Shown here: piece by piece, positions 28,031-37,643 of the stretch
Layout: the number at the start of each line of letters is the position of its first letter
Numbering within the stretch: position 1 is the first letter of the stretch
DNA from: Corynebacterium pseudokroppenstedtii
GTDB lineage: Bacteria > Actinomycetota > Actinomycetes > Mycobacteriales > Mycobacteriaceae
Direction of reading: 5' to 3'
Length of the DNA: 64,000 bases
Assembly: GCF_019754945.1 (NCBI RefSeq)
Contig: NZ_JAEUWU010000003.1
Span: forward strand, 372,001-436,000
Made by a program: the position numbers and the translations under genes
Notes under the pieces: generated by a model
What the model was told of the DNA's origin: nothing
Database searches by the model: none
Seen by the model: the letters and a program-made list of their open reading frames with translations, nothing else

Positions 28031-30346
28031 TTATGCCGAGTGACGGCGCCGGCGGCACAGCACGACAACAGATCGGCTCTCAACGGGAACGGTTGATTCG
28101 GGCTTATAGACATCGGGATCATCTTCGGAGAATCCGGTGGGCAGTGATGTATCGACGACGACGCTCCAGAGGCGCGAAGGATCCGTGTCTTCTGGATCTC
28201 GCGATGCCTTCACTGCATCATCTTTTGGAAGAGTGAAATCTATCCGCTCGTGGTGTGCGTTGAAGCACAAGATGAATGAATCATCGAAGATTTTTTGCCC
28301 TTGCTCGTCGGGTTCAGCAATCGCTTCTCCGCCGAGGTGAACCATGAGAGACCGTCCGAAGTCGTGGTCCCAGTCGGCCGTCGTCATGAGCGTTCCGGCG
28401 GGCGTCATCCACGCGATATCGCGATCTTGCACGTCGTACCCCAACGGGCCACCGGCAAGGAATCTCCGACGACGGAACACGGGGTGATCATTGCGAAGCT
28501 CGATTAACCGTCGAGTGAAGTCGATCAGATCTTTATTATCAGTTGCCTGGGACCAATCCACCCACGACAATTCCGAATCTTGGCAGTAGACGTTGTTGTT
28601 GCCATTCTGCGTACGTCCCATTTCATCGCCGTGGCAGATCATGGGCGTGCCCTGGCTGAGCAGCAGCGTCGTCAAGAAGTTCCGAATTTGACGGCCTCGC
28701 AGCTGGATAATGTCGGGATTATCCGTGGGGCCTTCAACGCCACAATTCCACGATCGGTTGTGAGATTCTCCGTCGCGGTTGTCTTCCTTATTAGCCTCGT
28801 TGTGTTTCTCGTTATAGCTAACGAGGTCATGGAGGGTGAACCCATCATGCGCGGTCACGAAGTTAATCGACGCGGTAGGACGTCGATCATTTGCGGCGTA
28901 GAGATCCGACGATCCCGTCAAGCGTGAAGCGAACTCACCCAAGGTCGCAGGCTCGCCGCGCCAGAAGTCCCGGACAGTATCCCGGTACATTCCATTCCAT
29001 TCTGACCAGATGGCGGGGAAGTTTCCGACTTGGTAGCCGCCTTCGCCCACATCCCAAGGTTCGGCGATCAGCTTGACCTGGCTCACAATAGGATCTTGCT
29101 GCACGAGGTCGAAGAACGCTGACAGTCGATCGACATCATGGAGCTCGCGGGCCAGTGTCGACGCAAGATCGAAGCGGAATCCGTCAATATGCATCTCGGT
29201 AACCCAGTACCGCAACGAATCCATAATCAATTGCAGCGTGTGGGGATGCCGGACATTCAGGCTATTTCCGGTACCCGTGTAGTCCATATAGTGCTGACGG
29301 TCATCATCGACCAGGCGATAATAAGCCGCGTTGTCGATACCCCGGAAGCTCAGCGTCGGCCCCATATGGTTGCCCTCCGCCGTGTGGTTATAGACGACGT
29401 CGAGAATGACTTCGATGTCATTGTCGTGGAAGGCCCGCACCATGTTCTTGAACTCAGAAACAGCGGCGCCGGGTTTCTTGGCAGCTGCATAGTCTTGGTG
29501 AGGTGCCAAGAAGCCGAAGGTGTTGTATCCCCAGTAGTTGCTGAGACCGAGCTCGTGGAGCCGATCATCCTGATAGAACTGGTGGATGGGCATCAGCTCA
29601 ATCGCCGTGACACCAAGGTCTTTGAGGTACTTGACGATCGAGGGGTGAGCAAGGCCAGCGTAGGTACCGCGATAATTCTCGGGCACGTCAGGGTGCGTCA
29701 TGGTCATACCCTTGACGTGAGCTTCGTAAACAACGGTCTTGTTCATCGGGTGCCGTGGTAGCCGATCAGACCCCCAATCGAAGTAGGGGTTGATGACGAC
29801 GGACAACATGGTGTGGCCCAAGCTGTCGTCGGTATTGCGTTCATCGGGGTTATCGATGTCATAGCTGAACAGGGAAGCGTCGCCGTCGAATTTCCCATCA
29901 AAAGCCTTTGCGTAGGGGTCGAGCAGGATTTTCGACGGGTCGCAGCGAAGGCCCTGATGTGGATCCCACGGGCCATGAACGCGGTAACCGTAGCGTTGTC
30001 CTGGGATAATTCCAGGTAGGTAGCAGTGCCAAATGTGGGCGTCGACCTCTCGCATCTCAATGCGCGTCTCGGTACCATCACTGTCAATCAGGCAGAGTTC
30101 TACCTTGTCGGCGACCTCTGAGAACAGAGCAAAGTTCGTTCCTGAGCCATCGTATGTCGACCCCAGAGGGTATGAGTTTCCTGGCCATACGACGGGGTCA
30201 GGTGCGTTATCGGAGGATGTCGCCGACGATCCATCGTTGGCTGTGGCGTCATCTGTGGCTGGAGAAGTTGCTTGCCCGGATATCGTTGGGGCCTCGTGGT
30301 CATTATCGACGATCTTCTCGGAAGCCTGCTCCTGTGTATTTGTCAT
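28031..30346 (-). CDS. glgX: Glycogen debranching enzyme
   Basis: Isoamylase-type GH13 enzyme that removes alpha-1,6 branches from phosphorylase-trimmed glycogen. A Ser/Asp-rich N-terminus (about 55 residues) precedes the CBM48 domain (YPLGSTYDGSGTNFALFSEVA). The barrel carries VILDVVYNHTAEG, MHIDGFRFDLASTLA (nucleophile Asp), VKLIAEPWDVGEGG (acid Glu) and FVTAHDGFTLHDLV. Length 771 residues. It provides linear chains for the TreYZ pathway also in this window. The ATG at 30346 is preceded by TAAAAT at 7 nt with no ribosome site, and that box contains the stop codon of the upstream TetR gene. Confidence 0.95.
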   Translation of the reverse strand: MTNTQEQASEKIVDNDHEAPTISGQATSPATDDATANDGSSATSSDNAPDPVVWPGNSYPLGSTYDGSGTNFALFSEVADKVELCLIDSDGTETRIEMREVDAHIWHCYLPGIIPGQRYGYRVHGPWDPHQGLRCDPSKILLDPYAKAFDGKFDGDASLFSYDIDNPDERNTDDSLGHTMLSVVINPYFDWGSDRLPRHPMNKTVVYEAHVKGMTMTHPDVPENYRGTYAGLAHPSIVKYLKDLGVTAIELMPIHQFYQDDRLHELGLSNYWGYNTFGFLAPHQDYAAAKKPGAAVSEFKNMVRAFHDNDIEVILDVVYNHTAEGNHMGPTLSFRGIDNAAYYRLVDDDRQHYMDYTGTGNSLNVRHPHTLQLIMDSLRYWVTEMHIDGFRFDLASTLARELHDVDRLSAFFDLVQQDPIVSQVKLIAEPWDVGEGGYQVGNFPAIWSEWNGMYRDTVRDFWRGEPATLGEFASRLTGSSDLYAANDRRPTASINFVTAHDGFTLHDLVSYNEKHNEANKEDNRDGESHNRSWNCGVEGPTDNPDIIQLRGRQIRNFLTTLLLSQGTPMICHGDEMGRTQNGNNNVYCQDSELSWVDWSQATDNKDLIDFTRRLIELRNDHPVFRRRRFLAGGPLGYDVQDRDIAWMTPAGTLMTTADWDHDFGRSLMVHLGGEAIAEPDEQGQKIFDDSFILCFNAHHERIDFTLPKDDAVKASRDPEDTDPSRLWSVVVDTSLPTGFSEDDPDVYKPESTVPVESRSVVVLCRRRRHSA

Positions 30347-30353
30347 GACGTTA

Positions 30354-30359
30354 ATTTTA
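30354..30359 (-). promoter_or_regulatory. -10 box of glgX embedded in the upstream stop codon
   Basis: TAAAAT on the minus strand; its first three bases are the TAA stop of the TetR gene. ATG 30346 follows after 7 nt, so glgX probably has its own leaderless transcript. Confidence 0.55.
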
Positions 30360-31181
30360 GCGGGGAGGGTGGACAAACCATGATTTCCCCGCGTGAGATT
30401 GAGCTATTCCGTCGAGGATGATTCGTAATCCTGCATTTGCGCTTGCGCTGAGCAGTGCTCTCCACGCGTCAATGTTCGTGGTGTTGTGTGCCAGAAGTTC
30501 GTCCCACTCAGGAGCACGTGGATCGCTTGATGCGGAAGAAGCATCGTCGTCTGTTTGGGATGGTTCGTCGCCGTTTCCATCGTGGTCATCGTCGGCAGTA
30601 AACACTGAGGAAGCAACAATTTTCGACGCCTCCGCCGCTGTTTGCTCACGGATAGCGAGACCGAGGATGAAGGAGATGAGCGTTGTTGAACCATCGAGGA
30701 TTTCGCTCTCACTGTCATCAGGCAAGGAAGAACGTAGGATTTGTGACAATGCGGCGATAGGGTCGTTGGTTACCATTCCCGCTGGTAGTGCTGCGGATAT
30801 GAGGTCTGCAGCGTCCCGACAACAGATGCATTGTCGGTAAAAGCCGGCGCAGAATATATATGCATGTCGATACCACTGAGGGCGAGGGGGCTGCGATGCT
30901 GTCGCCGATACGGGTTCCGATAATCCCGATAATTCGGAATCGAGGGATCCTTCGTCGTCATCGACGCTCTTAAGAAGTCGCTCCTTAAGATCATCCAGAG
31001 GGGAAAGAAGCTCATCAGCCACCCCACCGAGGAGAGCCTGTTTGTTGGGAAAATGCCAGTACAGTGCAGCTGGGGCGACGTCTAAGGTGCGGGCGAGACG
31101 CCGAATCGTGAGGTCTCCTAACCCGTACTCGTGCAGAATGTTTAGAGCACTCGTGATGATCGCCGTCGTTGTGAGCTGCAT
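30357..31181 (-). CDS. bioQ: TetR-family regulator, probable biotin repressor BioQ
   Basis: A 274-residue TetR-type DNA-binding protein. The N-terminal helix-turn-helix runs through residues 6-50 (LTIRRLARTLDVAPAALYWHFPNKQALL). The ligand-binding half is helical but has acidic, Asp/Ser-rich inserts near residues 75-95 and 200-225. I recall that in C. glutamicum the biotin-gene repressor BioQ is encoded next to glgX; the same neighbour here, and a palindromic operator at bioB 1 kb away, support the assignment. It would repress biotin genes. Start ATG 31181 has both a GAAGG tract and a TATCTT box at 7 nt. Confidence 0.68.
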   Translation of the reverse strand: MQLTTTAIITSALNILHEYGLGDLTIRRLARTLDVAPAALYWHFPNKQALLGGVADELLSPLDDLKERLLKSVDDDEGSLDSELSGLSEPVSATASQPPRPQWYRHAYIFCAGFYRQCICCRDAADLISAALPAGMVTNDPIAALSQILRSSLPDDSESEILDGSTTLISFILGLAIREQTAAEASKIVASSVFTADDDHDGNGDEPSQTDDDASSASSDPRAPEWDELLAHNTTNIDAWRALLSASANAGLRIILDGIAQSHAGKSWFVHPPR

Positions 31182-31418
31182 GCCTTCAAAGATAAACCGT
31201 TCGTGGACTGCGTTTCGAGCAAAGTAGCGTAGTTTTTCGCAACGACGGCAATCGTCGCCGGGGTGTTCGACGTCGGCTAGCTAGTGTCACCAGTGGGTGT
31301 GTCGCGTTACGGTGTCAAAATTCTGTGAGAACCCTGGAAGCTTTGGGGAATATGCGGATATTACTAGCGGGAAAGGTAGAATGACCGCGGTATCTTAGTG
31401 GTAAAGGAGCTATGTGTC

Positions 31419-32144
31419 GTGCCAGATGTAGTGTTGTCAGAAGCAGATGAGGTACAGGCTGCGGATCAGGGCGATAAAAGGGGACAGTCTCGCGCGCAGG
31501 TACGTCGTTGGGGGGCTGCGCTCATGACTGCCACGCTATGTGGGGCATTAGCAGCCTGTTCACACGGGTCATCGTCGGATGATGAAACGAGTTCTTCGGC
31601 AGCTCAGGCATCATCGAGTAGTTCTTCTGCAAAACCCGCATCGTCTGCTGAAACAACACAGCCGCCCGCAACACAATCAGATAACGCCGCGGGGGATCAG
31701 CAGTCCGGCGGTGCGAAACTCGGTGCGGATATCCCCACCGTTCCAGACTCCAACGAAACCCCGTCAAGTGGGCCCAAGCCGATCAACGGAAAGCCCGGTA
31801 GTGAACAAGACGTCGAGAGCATTAAAGATGCTCTCGGCCACTACGGGGATACCTCCGGAACTGTGCGCCACTACTACGAAAGTACGAAGGCCTATACGTG
31901 CAAGGATCGTATTGCTGCCCATCCGGAAGTGTTCTCTGACGAGAACATCAATTCTCTGCCCAATGAGTCGATTGACAAGATGGGCTTAGCTGGGTCGATC
32001 CCGAAATTTAATAACATCTCCAACATCAAAGTCGACGGTGACCGAGCTACCGCGTCGGTGAACACCACGTTCAATGGTGCGACCTCGACGGGGACGATGT
32101 TGTTCACCAAGGAAGATGGTCAGTGGAAAGTCTGCTCTGACTAG
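31419..32144 (+). CDS. Secreted lipoprotein, unknown function
   Basis: Exported lipoprotein of 241 residues from GTG 31419, nine bases after an AAAGGAG ribosome site. A hydrophilic leader precedes RRWGAALMTATLCGALAAC, where the lipobox cysteine is residue 47. The next 80 residues are mostly Ser, Thr, Pro and Gln (a wall-spanning linker). The C-terminal 120 residues form a compact domain of the low-molecular-weight DUF4878-like type (VRHYYESTKAYTCKDRIAAHP ... GTMLFTKEDGQWKVC), with two cysteines that could pair. Function is unknown. Confidence 0.72.
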   Translation: MPDVVLSEADEVQAADQGDKRGQSRAQVRRWGAALMTATLCGALAACSHGSSSDDETSSSAAQASSSSSSAKPASSAETTQPPATQSDNAAGDQQSGGAKLGADIPTVPDSNETPSSGPKPINGKPGSEQDVESIKDALGHYGDTSGTVRHYYESTKAYTCKDRIAAHPEVFSDENINSLPNESIDKMGLAGSIPKFNNISNIKVDGDRATASVNTTFNGATSTGTMLFTKEDGQWKVCSD

Positions 32145-32168
32145 AAATTACCCCCTTGCTGTGTCTCA

Positions 32169-32197
32169 TTGAACAGTGTTCAGGAATGGAATAACCT
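32169..32197 (+). promoter_or_regulatory. bioB promoter with overlapping BioQ-type operator
   Basis: A -35 TTGAAC (32169-32174), 17-bp spacer and -10 TAACCT (32192-32197) form a good promoter. The 13-bp palindrome TGAACAGTGTTCA (32170-32182) overlaps the -35 and matches the left arm and 3-bp spacing of the known corynebacterial BioQ motif (TGAAC-N3-GTTAC). Binding there should block RNA polymerase. Confidence 0.7.
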
Positions 32198-32254
32198 TGA
32201 ACACAACGATGGTGGTTATCCGGAGAATCACCACGGTTATGGAGGTACAGCATT

Positions 32255-33319
32255 ATGTCGGAGAATACGACGCAACAGACAAGAACGAGTCAGTCGGCCA
32301 CCAGCACTGATACGGCCTCGGCCGAACAAGACATTTTGGACCTGGCCCGCGAAAAGGTCCTTGAGCGTGGGGAAGGGCTTTCTCAACCAGAAATTGTTCG
32401 GGCGATGACGATTTCCGACGATCGTATCGACGAACTCCTTGCTCTGGCGCACGAGGTTCGGCTGCGCTGGTGTGGTGATGCAGTTGAGGCAGAAGGAATT
32501 ATCTCCCTGAAGACGGGTGGGTGCCCGGAAGACTGCCACTTCTGTGCACAGTCGGGACTTTTCGAATCGCCCGTCCGGTCGGCGTGGCTCGATATCCCGG
32601 CCCTTGTGGAAGCTGCTAAACAAACAGCAAAGACGGGCGCGACGGAATTTTGTATTGTTGCCGCCGTCAAAGGACCCGACGAGCGCCTGATGAGCCAGCT
32701 TGAAGAGGCCATCGCGGCGATTAAGGCAGAAGTCGACATCGAAGTTGCTGCCTCCATCGGCATCCTCACCAAAGAACAAGTGGAACGCTTGGCGAAGGCG
32801 GGAGTCCACCGCTACAACCACAACCTGGAAACCGCGAAGAGCTACTTCCCCCACGTGGTAACAACCCACTCCTGGGAGAAGCGTCGCGAAACCTGCGAGA
32901 TGGTCCGTGACGCAGGCATGGAGGTCTGCTGTGGCGGCATCGTGGGAATGGGGGAGACCGTCGAGCAACGCGCAGAGTTCGCTGCTCAATTGGCTGAACT
33001 CCGCCCCGACGAAGTCCCCATGAACTTCCTTGATCCTCGCCCCGGCACGCCCTTTGCCAACCGTCCAGTCATGGAATCAAACGAAGCGCTCAAGACCATT
33101 GGAGCTTTCCGCTTGGCACTGCCCAAGACCATTCTGCGGTTCGCCGGTGGACGCGAGCTCACCCTGGGTGACCTGGGTGCAGAAAAAGGCCTCCTTGGTG
33201 GCATTAACGCGATCATCGTTGGTAACTACTTGACGACGCTGGGTCGCCCCCAGGAAACCGACGTCGACATGCTCAACCGGTTGCACCTGCCGATTAAAGC
33301 CCTGAATGCGACTGTCTAA
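32255..33319 (+). CDS. bioB: Biotin synthase
   Basis: Radical SAM enzyme that inserts sulfur into dethiobiotin, the last step of biotin synthesis. The 4Fe-4S cluster cysteines are in [14 protein letters not shown] (CxxxCxxC). [22 protein letters not shown] and [11 protein letters not shown] are further family motifs, including the conserved Cys pair and Arg that hold the 2Fe-2S cluster. Length 354 residues, with a polar 25-residue N-terminal extension. ATG 32255 has GGAGG nine bases upstream. It is followed 9 bp later by bsaP, and a palindromic operator overlaps its promoter. Confidence 0.97.
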   Translation: MSENTTQQTRTSQSATSTDTASAEQDILDLAREKVLERGEGLSQPEIVRAMTISDDRIDELLALAHEVRLRWCGDAVEAEGIISLKTGGCPEDCHFCAQSGLFESPVRSAWLDIPALVEAAKQTAKTGATEFCIVAAVKGPDERLMSQLEEAIAAIKAEVDIEVAASIGILTKEQVERLAKAGVHRYNHNLETAKSYFPHVVTTHSWEKRRETCEMVRDAGMEVCCGGIVGMGETVEQRAEFAAQLAELRPDEVPMNFLDPRPGTPFANRPVMESNEALKTIGAFRLALPKTILRFAGGRELTLGDLGAEKGLLGGINAIIVGNYLTTLGRPQETDVDMLNRLHLPIKALNATV

Positions 33320-33328
33320 GGTGGCGCA

Positions 33329-33649
33329 ATGTCGGAAGTAACCACTGCCCGCGAGGGAGTGCCGAAGAAGAAGCCCGTTCGGCGTCGGCCCCGTAAAATT
33401 GCCTCCACCGAGTTGGCGGATGCCATCATCGCTGGTGACGCCCCTCTGTACGATCCCTTCACTGGCACTGAACTCAGTACCGGCGAGACTCCCCACTATT
33501 CGCCCTCCATGAGGGCGGGACTTGAAGCGCCGCGGTTTTGCCAGTTGTGCGGCAGACGCATGGTGGTTCAGGTTCGACCAGATGGATGGACTGCGGTCTG
33601 CTCGAGGCACGGGGAGCTAGATTCTGTTCTCCTCGATCCCCATCGCTGA
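33329..33649 (+). CDS. bsaP: Biotin synthase auxiliary protein
   Basis: A 106-residue protein directly downstream of bioB. A basic, Lys/Arg-rich N-terminus precedes YDPFTGTEL and a C-terminal cysteine module: CQLCGRRM ... [10 protein letters not shown]. This matches the small protein encoded after bioB in mycobacteria (Rv1590 type) that has been reported as needed for BioB turnover and named BsaP. The three cysteines could bind a metal or an Fe-S cluster. The assignment rests on position plus the cysteine motif. The family member here is longer than the mycobacterial one at the N-terminus. Confidence 0.8.
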   Translation: MSEVTTAREGVPKKKPVRRRPRKIASTELADAIIAGDAPLYDPFTGTELSTGETPHYSPSMRAGLEAPRFCQLCGRRMVVQVRPDGWTAVCSRHGELDSVLLDPHR

Positions 33650-33683
33650 ATTGACCACGCATCCCCATTATCGCGGCCACCCC

Positions 33684-33689
33684 TATAAT
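33684..33689 (+). promoter_or_regulatory. -10 box for leaderless DUF2567 gene
   Basis: Consensus TATAAT, 7 nt before GTG 33697. An ATG at 33688 overlaps the box itself and so is unlikely to be the start. Confidence 0.65.
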
Positions 33690-33696
33690 GGTTCCG

Positions 33697-34233
33697 GTGT
33701 TACGTTCTGATCGGTATCGCCGAGCCCTGATAGTTTTGATAGCTATCCTTGCTGTCTTCGCCTTGGGTGGCTGCGTATGGGGAATTTTCATTCCGACGAC
33801 CACCGCCACCGTAGATAGCGGTTATCTTTCGACCGATCCGACTCAAGATGGACGAGAGTTTACCGGTTTTGTAGCCCTCGTTGCCGGCCTTTTTGTGCTG
33901 TCGATGGGGAGCGCCCTGGCCGCGTGGGGATGGGCACCACGTTCGCGTGGCCCGCTCATGATATGGCTTCTAGCCATCGTGGCGGTGCTCGGAGGAATTA
34001 TTTTTATCGAGGTGGGAAACGCTGTCGCGTCCAGCTTGCACCCACTTCCGGATGTCGACGATGTCCATTCCGGCCAAACGATTACGTGGGCGCCTCACAT
34101 CACTCCAGGGGCGGCCCTTGCTGTTCCACCGCTATTGGCGTCATTGACATATTGGTGCGCAGCTGTCGTCGGAAAGGGGGACTTTCCTGATGAAGTACCT
34201 TCTCTTGAGCGTCACAGCAGCGCGGTAGATTAG
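33697..34233 (+). CDS. DUF2567 membrane protein
   Basis: A 178-residue protein with four hydrophobic helices (RALIVLIAILAVFALGG, VALVAGLFVLSMGSALAAWGW, LMIWLLAIVAVLGGIIF and a last one near PPLLASLTYWCAAVV) and an extracytoplasmic loop between helices 1 and 2. The layout and the position after bioB-bsaP match the mycobacterial DUF2567 protein Rv1591. Function is unknown. The start is set at GTG 33697 by the TATAAT box 7 nt upstream. Confidence 0.78.
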   Translation: MLRSDRYRRALIVLIAILAVFALGGCVWGIFIPTTTATVDSGYLSTDPTQDGREFTGFVALVAGLFVLSMGSALAAWGWAPRSRGPLMIWLLAIVAVLGGIIFIEVGNAVASSLHPLPDVDDVHSGQTITWAPHITPGAALAVPPLLASLTYWCAAVVGKGDFPDEVPSLERHSSAVD

Positions 34234-34294
34234 CATTACATGAAAGAAGCAGTAACGGCCGTCTCCTAGGCCTCGGCAGAACCGAAGGATTTCA

Positions 34295-35626
34295 ATGCTC
34301 TCCCTAACCGACATGCGTGGAACCAACCCCACCGTTGTTGAACTTCGTGCCACTTTGCCTCGCGGTGGGACCGACATCGATTCCGTGATCCCGACAGTTC
34401 AGCCCATCGTTGAGGCCGTGAAGAAAGATGGCGTGGCGGCTGCGCAAGAGTACGGGCAGCGGTTCGATGGCGTCGTACCGGAGAGTATCCGAGTTCCTCA
34501 CGACGTGATCACCGACGCTGTGAACTCCCTGGATGCCATCGAGCGGGAGGCATTAGAGCACGCCATCGAGCGCGTTCGGCGGGTCCACGCTGCGATTAAG
34601 CCCAGCGATAACGTTATTTCTGTCACCGAGGGCGGCGTGGTGACGGAAAAATTCATCCCGGTCGGGCGAGTCGGGTTGTACGTCCCCGGTGGGCAGGCCG
34701 TTTATCCGTCGAGTGTCATCATGAATGTTGTGCCGGCGCAGGAAGCAGGGGTTGATTCACTCGTCGTTGCTTCTCCTCCGCAAAAAGAATGTGGTGGATG
34801 GCCGCACCCGACGATTCTTGCTGCGTGTGGACTTCTTGGTGTTGATGAAGTGTGGTCTGTCGGTGGCGCACAGGCAATAGCTCTCATGGCTTATGGTGAC
34901 GAGCAGGCAGATGATCCATTGGTGCCGGTTGACATGGTGACCGGACCGGGCAACATCTTCGTCACCGCAGCAAAGCGCTTGTGCCGTAGCGTCGTGGGAA
35001 TTGATGCGGAAGCGGGGCCGACGGAAATAGCAATTATCGCCGATTCCACTGCTGATCCGGTTCATGTCGCCTATGACCTCATTAGCCAGGCGGAGCATGA
35101 TCCGATGGCGGCCAGCGTTCTTATTACGGATTCCGCGCCATTCGCCCAGCAGGTCGATGAAGAAGTAGAGAAGCGGTATTCAATTACCCGGAATACCGAT
35201 CGTGTTGCTCAGGCATTACAGGGTAAGCAATCTGGCATCATTCTTGTCGACGATATACCTGCTGCGATTCGGGCGGCTGATGCTTATGCACCCGAGCATC
35301 TCGAAATTCAGACTCACAACGCCCGTGAGGATGCAGCTCAGATCCGTAATGCGGGGGCCATTTTCGTCGGGCCTTTCTCACCAGTTCCGCTGGGGGATTA
35401 CGCCGCTGGATCAAACCATGTTCTTCCCACATCGGGATCGGCGCGGTACAGCTCCGGTTTATCGACGCATACGTTTGTTAAGTCGGTTCACGTTATTGAA
35501 TACGATGAAGCTGCGCTTAAAGGCACGGCCGATACTATCGTCGCTCTTTCAAATGCAGAGCAGCTTCCGGCGCATGGAGAAGCAGTGCGTGCACGGTTCG
35601 AGGACCTTACAGACGGGAATAAGTAA
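34295..35626 (+). CDS. hisD: Histidinol dehydrogenase
   Basis: Zinc enzyme that oxidises histidinol twice to histidine with NAD, the last pathway step. Family motifs are [32 protein letters not shown], the [11 protein letters not shown] block, the LISQAEHDP metal-ligand region and EHLEIQT. Length 443 residues. ATG 34295 has GAAGGA upstream. It opens the long histidine-tryptophan cluster, with hisC following after 84 bp. Confidence 0.96.
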   Translation: MLSLTDMRGTNPTVVELRATLPRGGTDIDSVIPTVQPIVEAVKKDGVAAAQEYGQRFDGVVPESIRVPHDVITDAVNSLDAIEREALEHAIERVRRVHAAIKPSDNVISVTEGGVVTEKFIPVGRVGLYVPGGQAVYPSSVIMNVVPAQEAGVDSLVVASPPQKECGGWPHPTILAACGLLGVDEVWSVGGAQAIALMAYGDEQADDPLVPVDMVTGPGNIFVTAAKRLCRSVVGIDAEAGPTEIAIIADSTADPVHVAYDLISQAEHDPMAASVLITDSAPFAQQVDEEVEKRYSITRNTDRVAQALQGKQSGIILVDDIPAAIRAADAYAPEHLEIQTHNAREDAAQIRNAGAIFVGPFSPVPLGDYAAGSNHVLPTSGSARYSSGLSTHTFVKSVHVIEYDEAALKGTADTIVALSNAEQLPAHGEAVRARFEDLTDGNK

Positions 35627-35710
35627 CCCTAACGAATAAAAAGCCGTATCGACCGGAGTAGCGAAATACTTATCACAACCATACGTCGATAGAAAAGGGG
35701 AGATTACATA

Positions 35711-36979
35711 GTGGCACCGACGAATGATGATCAAAAATTATCACGTGGCAGCGGTGAGGACGGTACCGCCGATAAGTCCCGCACATTAGGAGGAAATGTC
35801 ACACTTGATGCCCTACCTCTGCGTGAAGAATTCCGCGGGGAAACGGCGTATGGGGCACCGCAATTAGAGCTCGACGTCAGATTAAATACGAATGAGAATC
35901 CGTATCCTCCGTCGCCACGAATAGTTGCCGATCTCGTTAAAGAAGTGGAAAAGGTGGCGTCGGGGCTTAACCGCTATCCCGAGCGTGATTCCGTTATCCT
36001 GCGTCAGGAGCTTGCGCGGTATGTGTCGGGCCAAACCGGTGTAGCAGTGACTGAAGACAATATATGGGCTGCTAATGGGTCCAATGAGGTTCTTCAAGAG
36101 CTCTTGCAGGCCTTTGGAGGGCCTGGTCGGCGAGCACTAGGGTTTACTCCCAGTTATTCCATGCACCCAATTCTTGCTGCGGGGACGCACACGGAGTTCG
36201 TCGAATGTCCGCGACAAGAAGCTGGTGGCTTCTCTATTGATATTGACGAAGCGACTGCGGCTATTAAGCACTACCGCCCATCCGTTGTCTTTATTACGAC
36301 GCCGAATAATCCGACTGGCGGTACAACAAGTTTGGATAATATTCGGGTCCTGCTGGATGCTGTTTCTGATCCGGACGTTGATGGCATCGTCATTGTTGAT
36401 GAGGCTTATGGTGAATTCGATGATGGCCCGAGTGCATGTGAATTGTTGAAGGATTATCCTGATCGGCTTGTCGTATCCCGAACGATGAGTAAAGCATTCG
36501 ACTTCGCTGGTGGTCGGTTGGGGTATTTTGTCGCTGCTCCAGCTTTTGTCGAAGCTGTTATGTTGGTCCGGCTTCCTTACCACTTATCGGCATTATCGCA
36601 GGCTGCTGCGACTATCGCGCTCCGGTATTCCTCCGATACGTTAGCCTCGGTGGAAAAAATAATTCGCGAACGTGAGCGGGTTCAGGAATCATTGCAGGAA
36701 ATGGGCTTCTCTGTTGTCCCGAGTAAATCTAATTTCCTTTTCTTTAAAGTCATTCCTGATGAGTCGACGAATTCTTCTGGTGAAGCGCCCGCTAATGGAG
36801 ATGCATCCCGTCGCGAGCTTACACAAGCAGCGTGGCAGGAGTTCCTTGATCGTGGAGTCCTCGTTAGGGATGTAGGGGTCGACGGATATTTGCGGGTGAC
36901 CATTGGGCTTCCGACAGAGAATGATGAGTTCCTTTCTGCGGCTGGCCAATATGCGAGTGAACATAACGGGTTACGGTGA
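35711..36979 (+). CDS. hisC: Histidinol-phosphate aminotransferase
   Basis: PLP-dependent aminotransferase acting on imidazole-acetol phosphate with glutamate. Visible are [52 protein letters not shown] and the PLP-lysine motif [17 protein letters not shown]. At 422 residues it is longer than the usual 350-370: it has a 35-residue polar N-terminal extension and a Ser/Asn-rich insertion near residues 350-370. GTG 35711 has AAGGGGAG upstream. It overlaps the hisB GTG start by 4 nt. Confidence 0.95.
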   Translation: MAPTNDDQKLSRGSGEDGTADKSRTLGGNVTLDALPLREEFRGETAYGAPQLELDVRLNTNENPYPPSPRIVADLVKEVEKVASGLNRYPERDSVILRQELARYVSGQTGVAVTEDNIWAANGSNEVLQELLQAFGGPGRRALGFTPSYSMHPILAAGTHTEFVECPRQEAGGFSIDIDEATAAIKHYRPSVVFITTPNNPTGGTTSLDNIRVLLDAVSDPDVDGIVIVDEAYGEFDDGPSACELLKDYPDRLVVSRTMSKAFDFAGGRLGYFVAAPAFVEAVMLVRLPYHLSALSQAAATIALRYSSDTLASVEKIIRERERVQESLQEMGFSVVPSKSNFLFFKVIPDESTNSSGEAPANGDASRRELTQAAWQEFLDRGVLVRDVGVDGYLRVTIGLPTENDEFLSAAGQYASEHNGLR

Positions 36980-37641
36980 ACCATATGAGCAACAACAATG
37001 ACGAGAGTCTGAACCAGCAAGAAAGAAATAGCGGAGAATTCCCCTCCCGACGGGGCCATTGTGAGCGCGAGACGAAAGAATCGCGAATCACCGTTGACAT
37101 TAACCTCGACGGCTCTGGCATTACTGACATTTCGACGGGATTGCCATTCTTCGACCACATGCTGAATGCGGTGGGAACCCACGGCAGCTTTGACTTAACA
37201 GTTAAAGCAGAGGGCGATATCGACGTTGATGCTCACCACACCGTGGAAGATACGGCCATTGTTATGGGCGAGGCATTACACGAAGCTTTGGGAGATAAAG
37301 CCGGTATCCGCCGCTTCGGGTCAAGTTTTATCCCGATGGATGAAACGCTGGCCCAGGCTGTCGTGGATGTGTCGGGGCGTCCGTATTGTGTCACGCGCGG
37401 TGAGCCTCAAGAAATGATGAATACGGTGATTGGTAATCACTATGCAACCGTGATTAACCAGCATTTCTTCGAATCTCTCGCTTTCCACGCGCGTATCGCT
37501 TTACACGTCCGCGTTCTGTATGGACGCGATCCGCACCACATCACTGAGGCTGAATACAAGGCAGTCGCCCGCGCCCTCCGCGAGGCCGTCGAACGTGACC
37601 CGAGAGTCCATGGTGTTCCATCCACGAAAGGGGCGCTGTAA
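36976..37641 (+). CDS. hisB: Imidazoleglycerol-phosphate dehydratase
   Basis: Manganese enzyme that dehydrates imidazole glycerol phosphate. Both metal-binding repeats are present: [11 protein letters not shown] near residues 83-93 and [22 protein letters not shown] near the C-terminus, along with FFDHML and FFESLAFHA. It is the monofunctional form, without a phosphatase domain. The GTG 36976 start overlaps the hisC stop (GTGA); an ATG at 36985 is a close alternative. A hydrophilic 30-residue N-terminal extension brings it to 221 residues. hisH follows after 2 nt. Confidence 0.95.
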   Translation: MNHMSNNNDESLNQQERNSGEFPSRRGHCERETKESRITVDINLDGSGITDISTGLPFFDHMLNAVGTHGSFDLTVKAEGDIDVDAHHTVEDTAIVMGEALHEALGDKAGIRRFGSSFIPMDETLAQAVVDVSGRPYCVTRGEPQEMMNTVIGNHYATVINQHFFESLAFHARIALHVRVLYGRDPHHITEAEYKAVARALREAVERDPRVHGVPSTKGAL

Positions 37642-37643
37642 AT

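Noticed and set aside
33688..33696. ATG 33688 as start of the DUF2567 gene
   Set aside because: That ATG lies within the TATAAT -10 box, so it would not be in the transcript; GTG 33697 is preferred.
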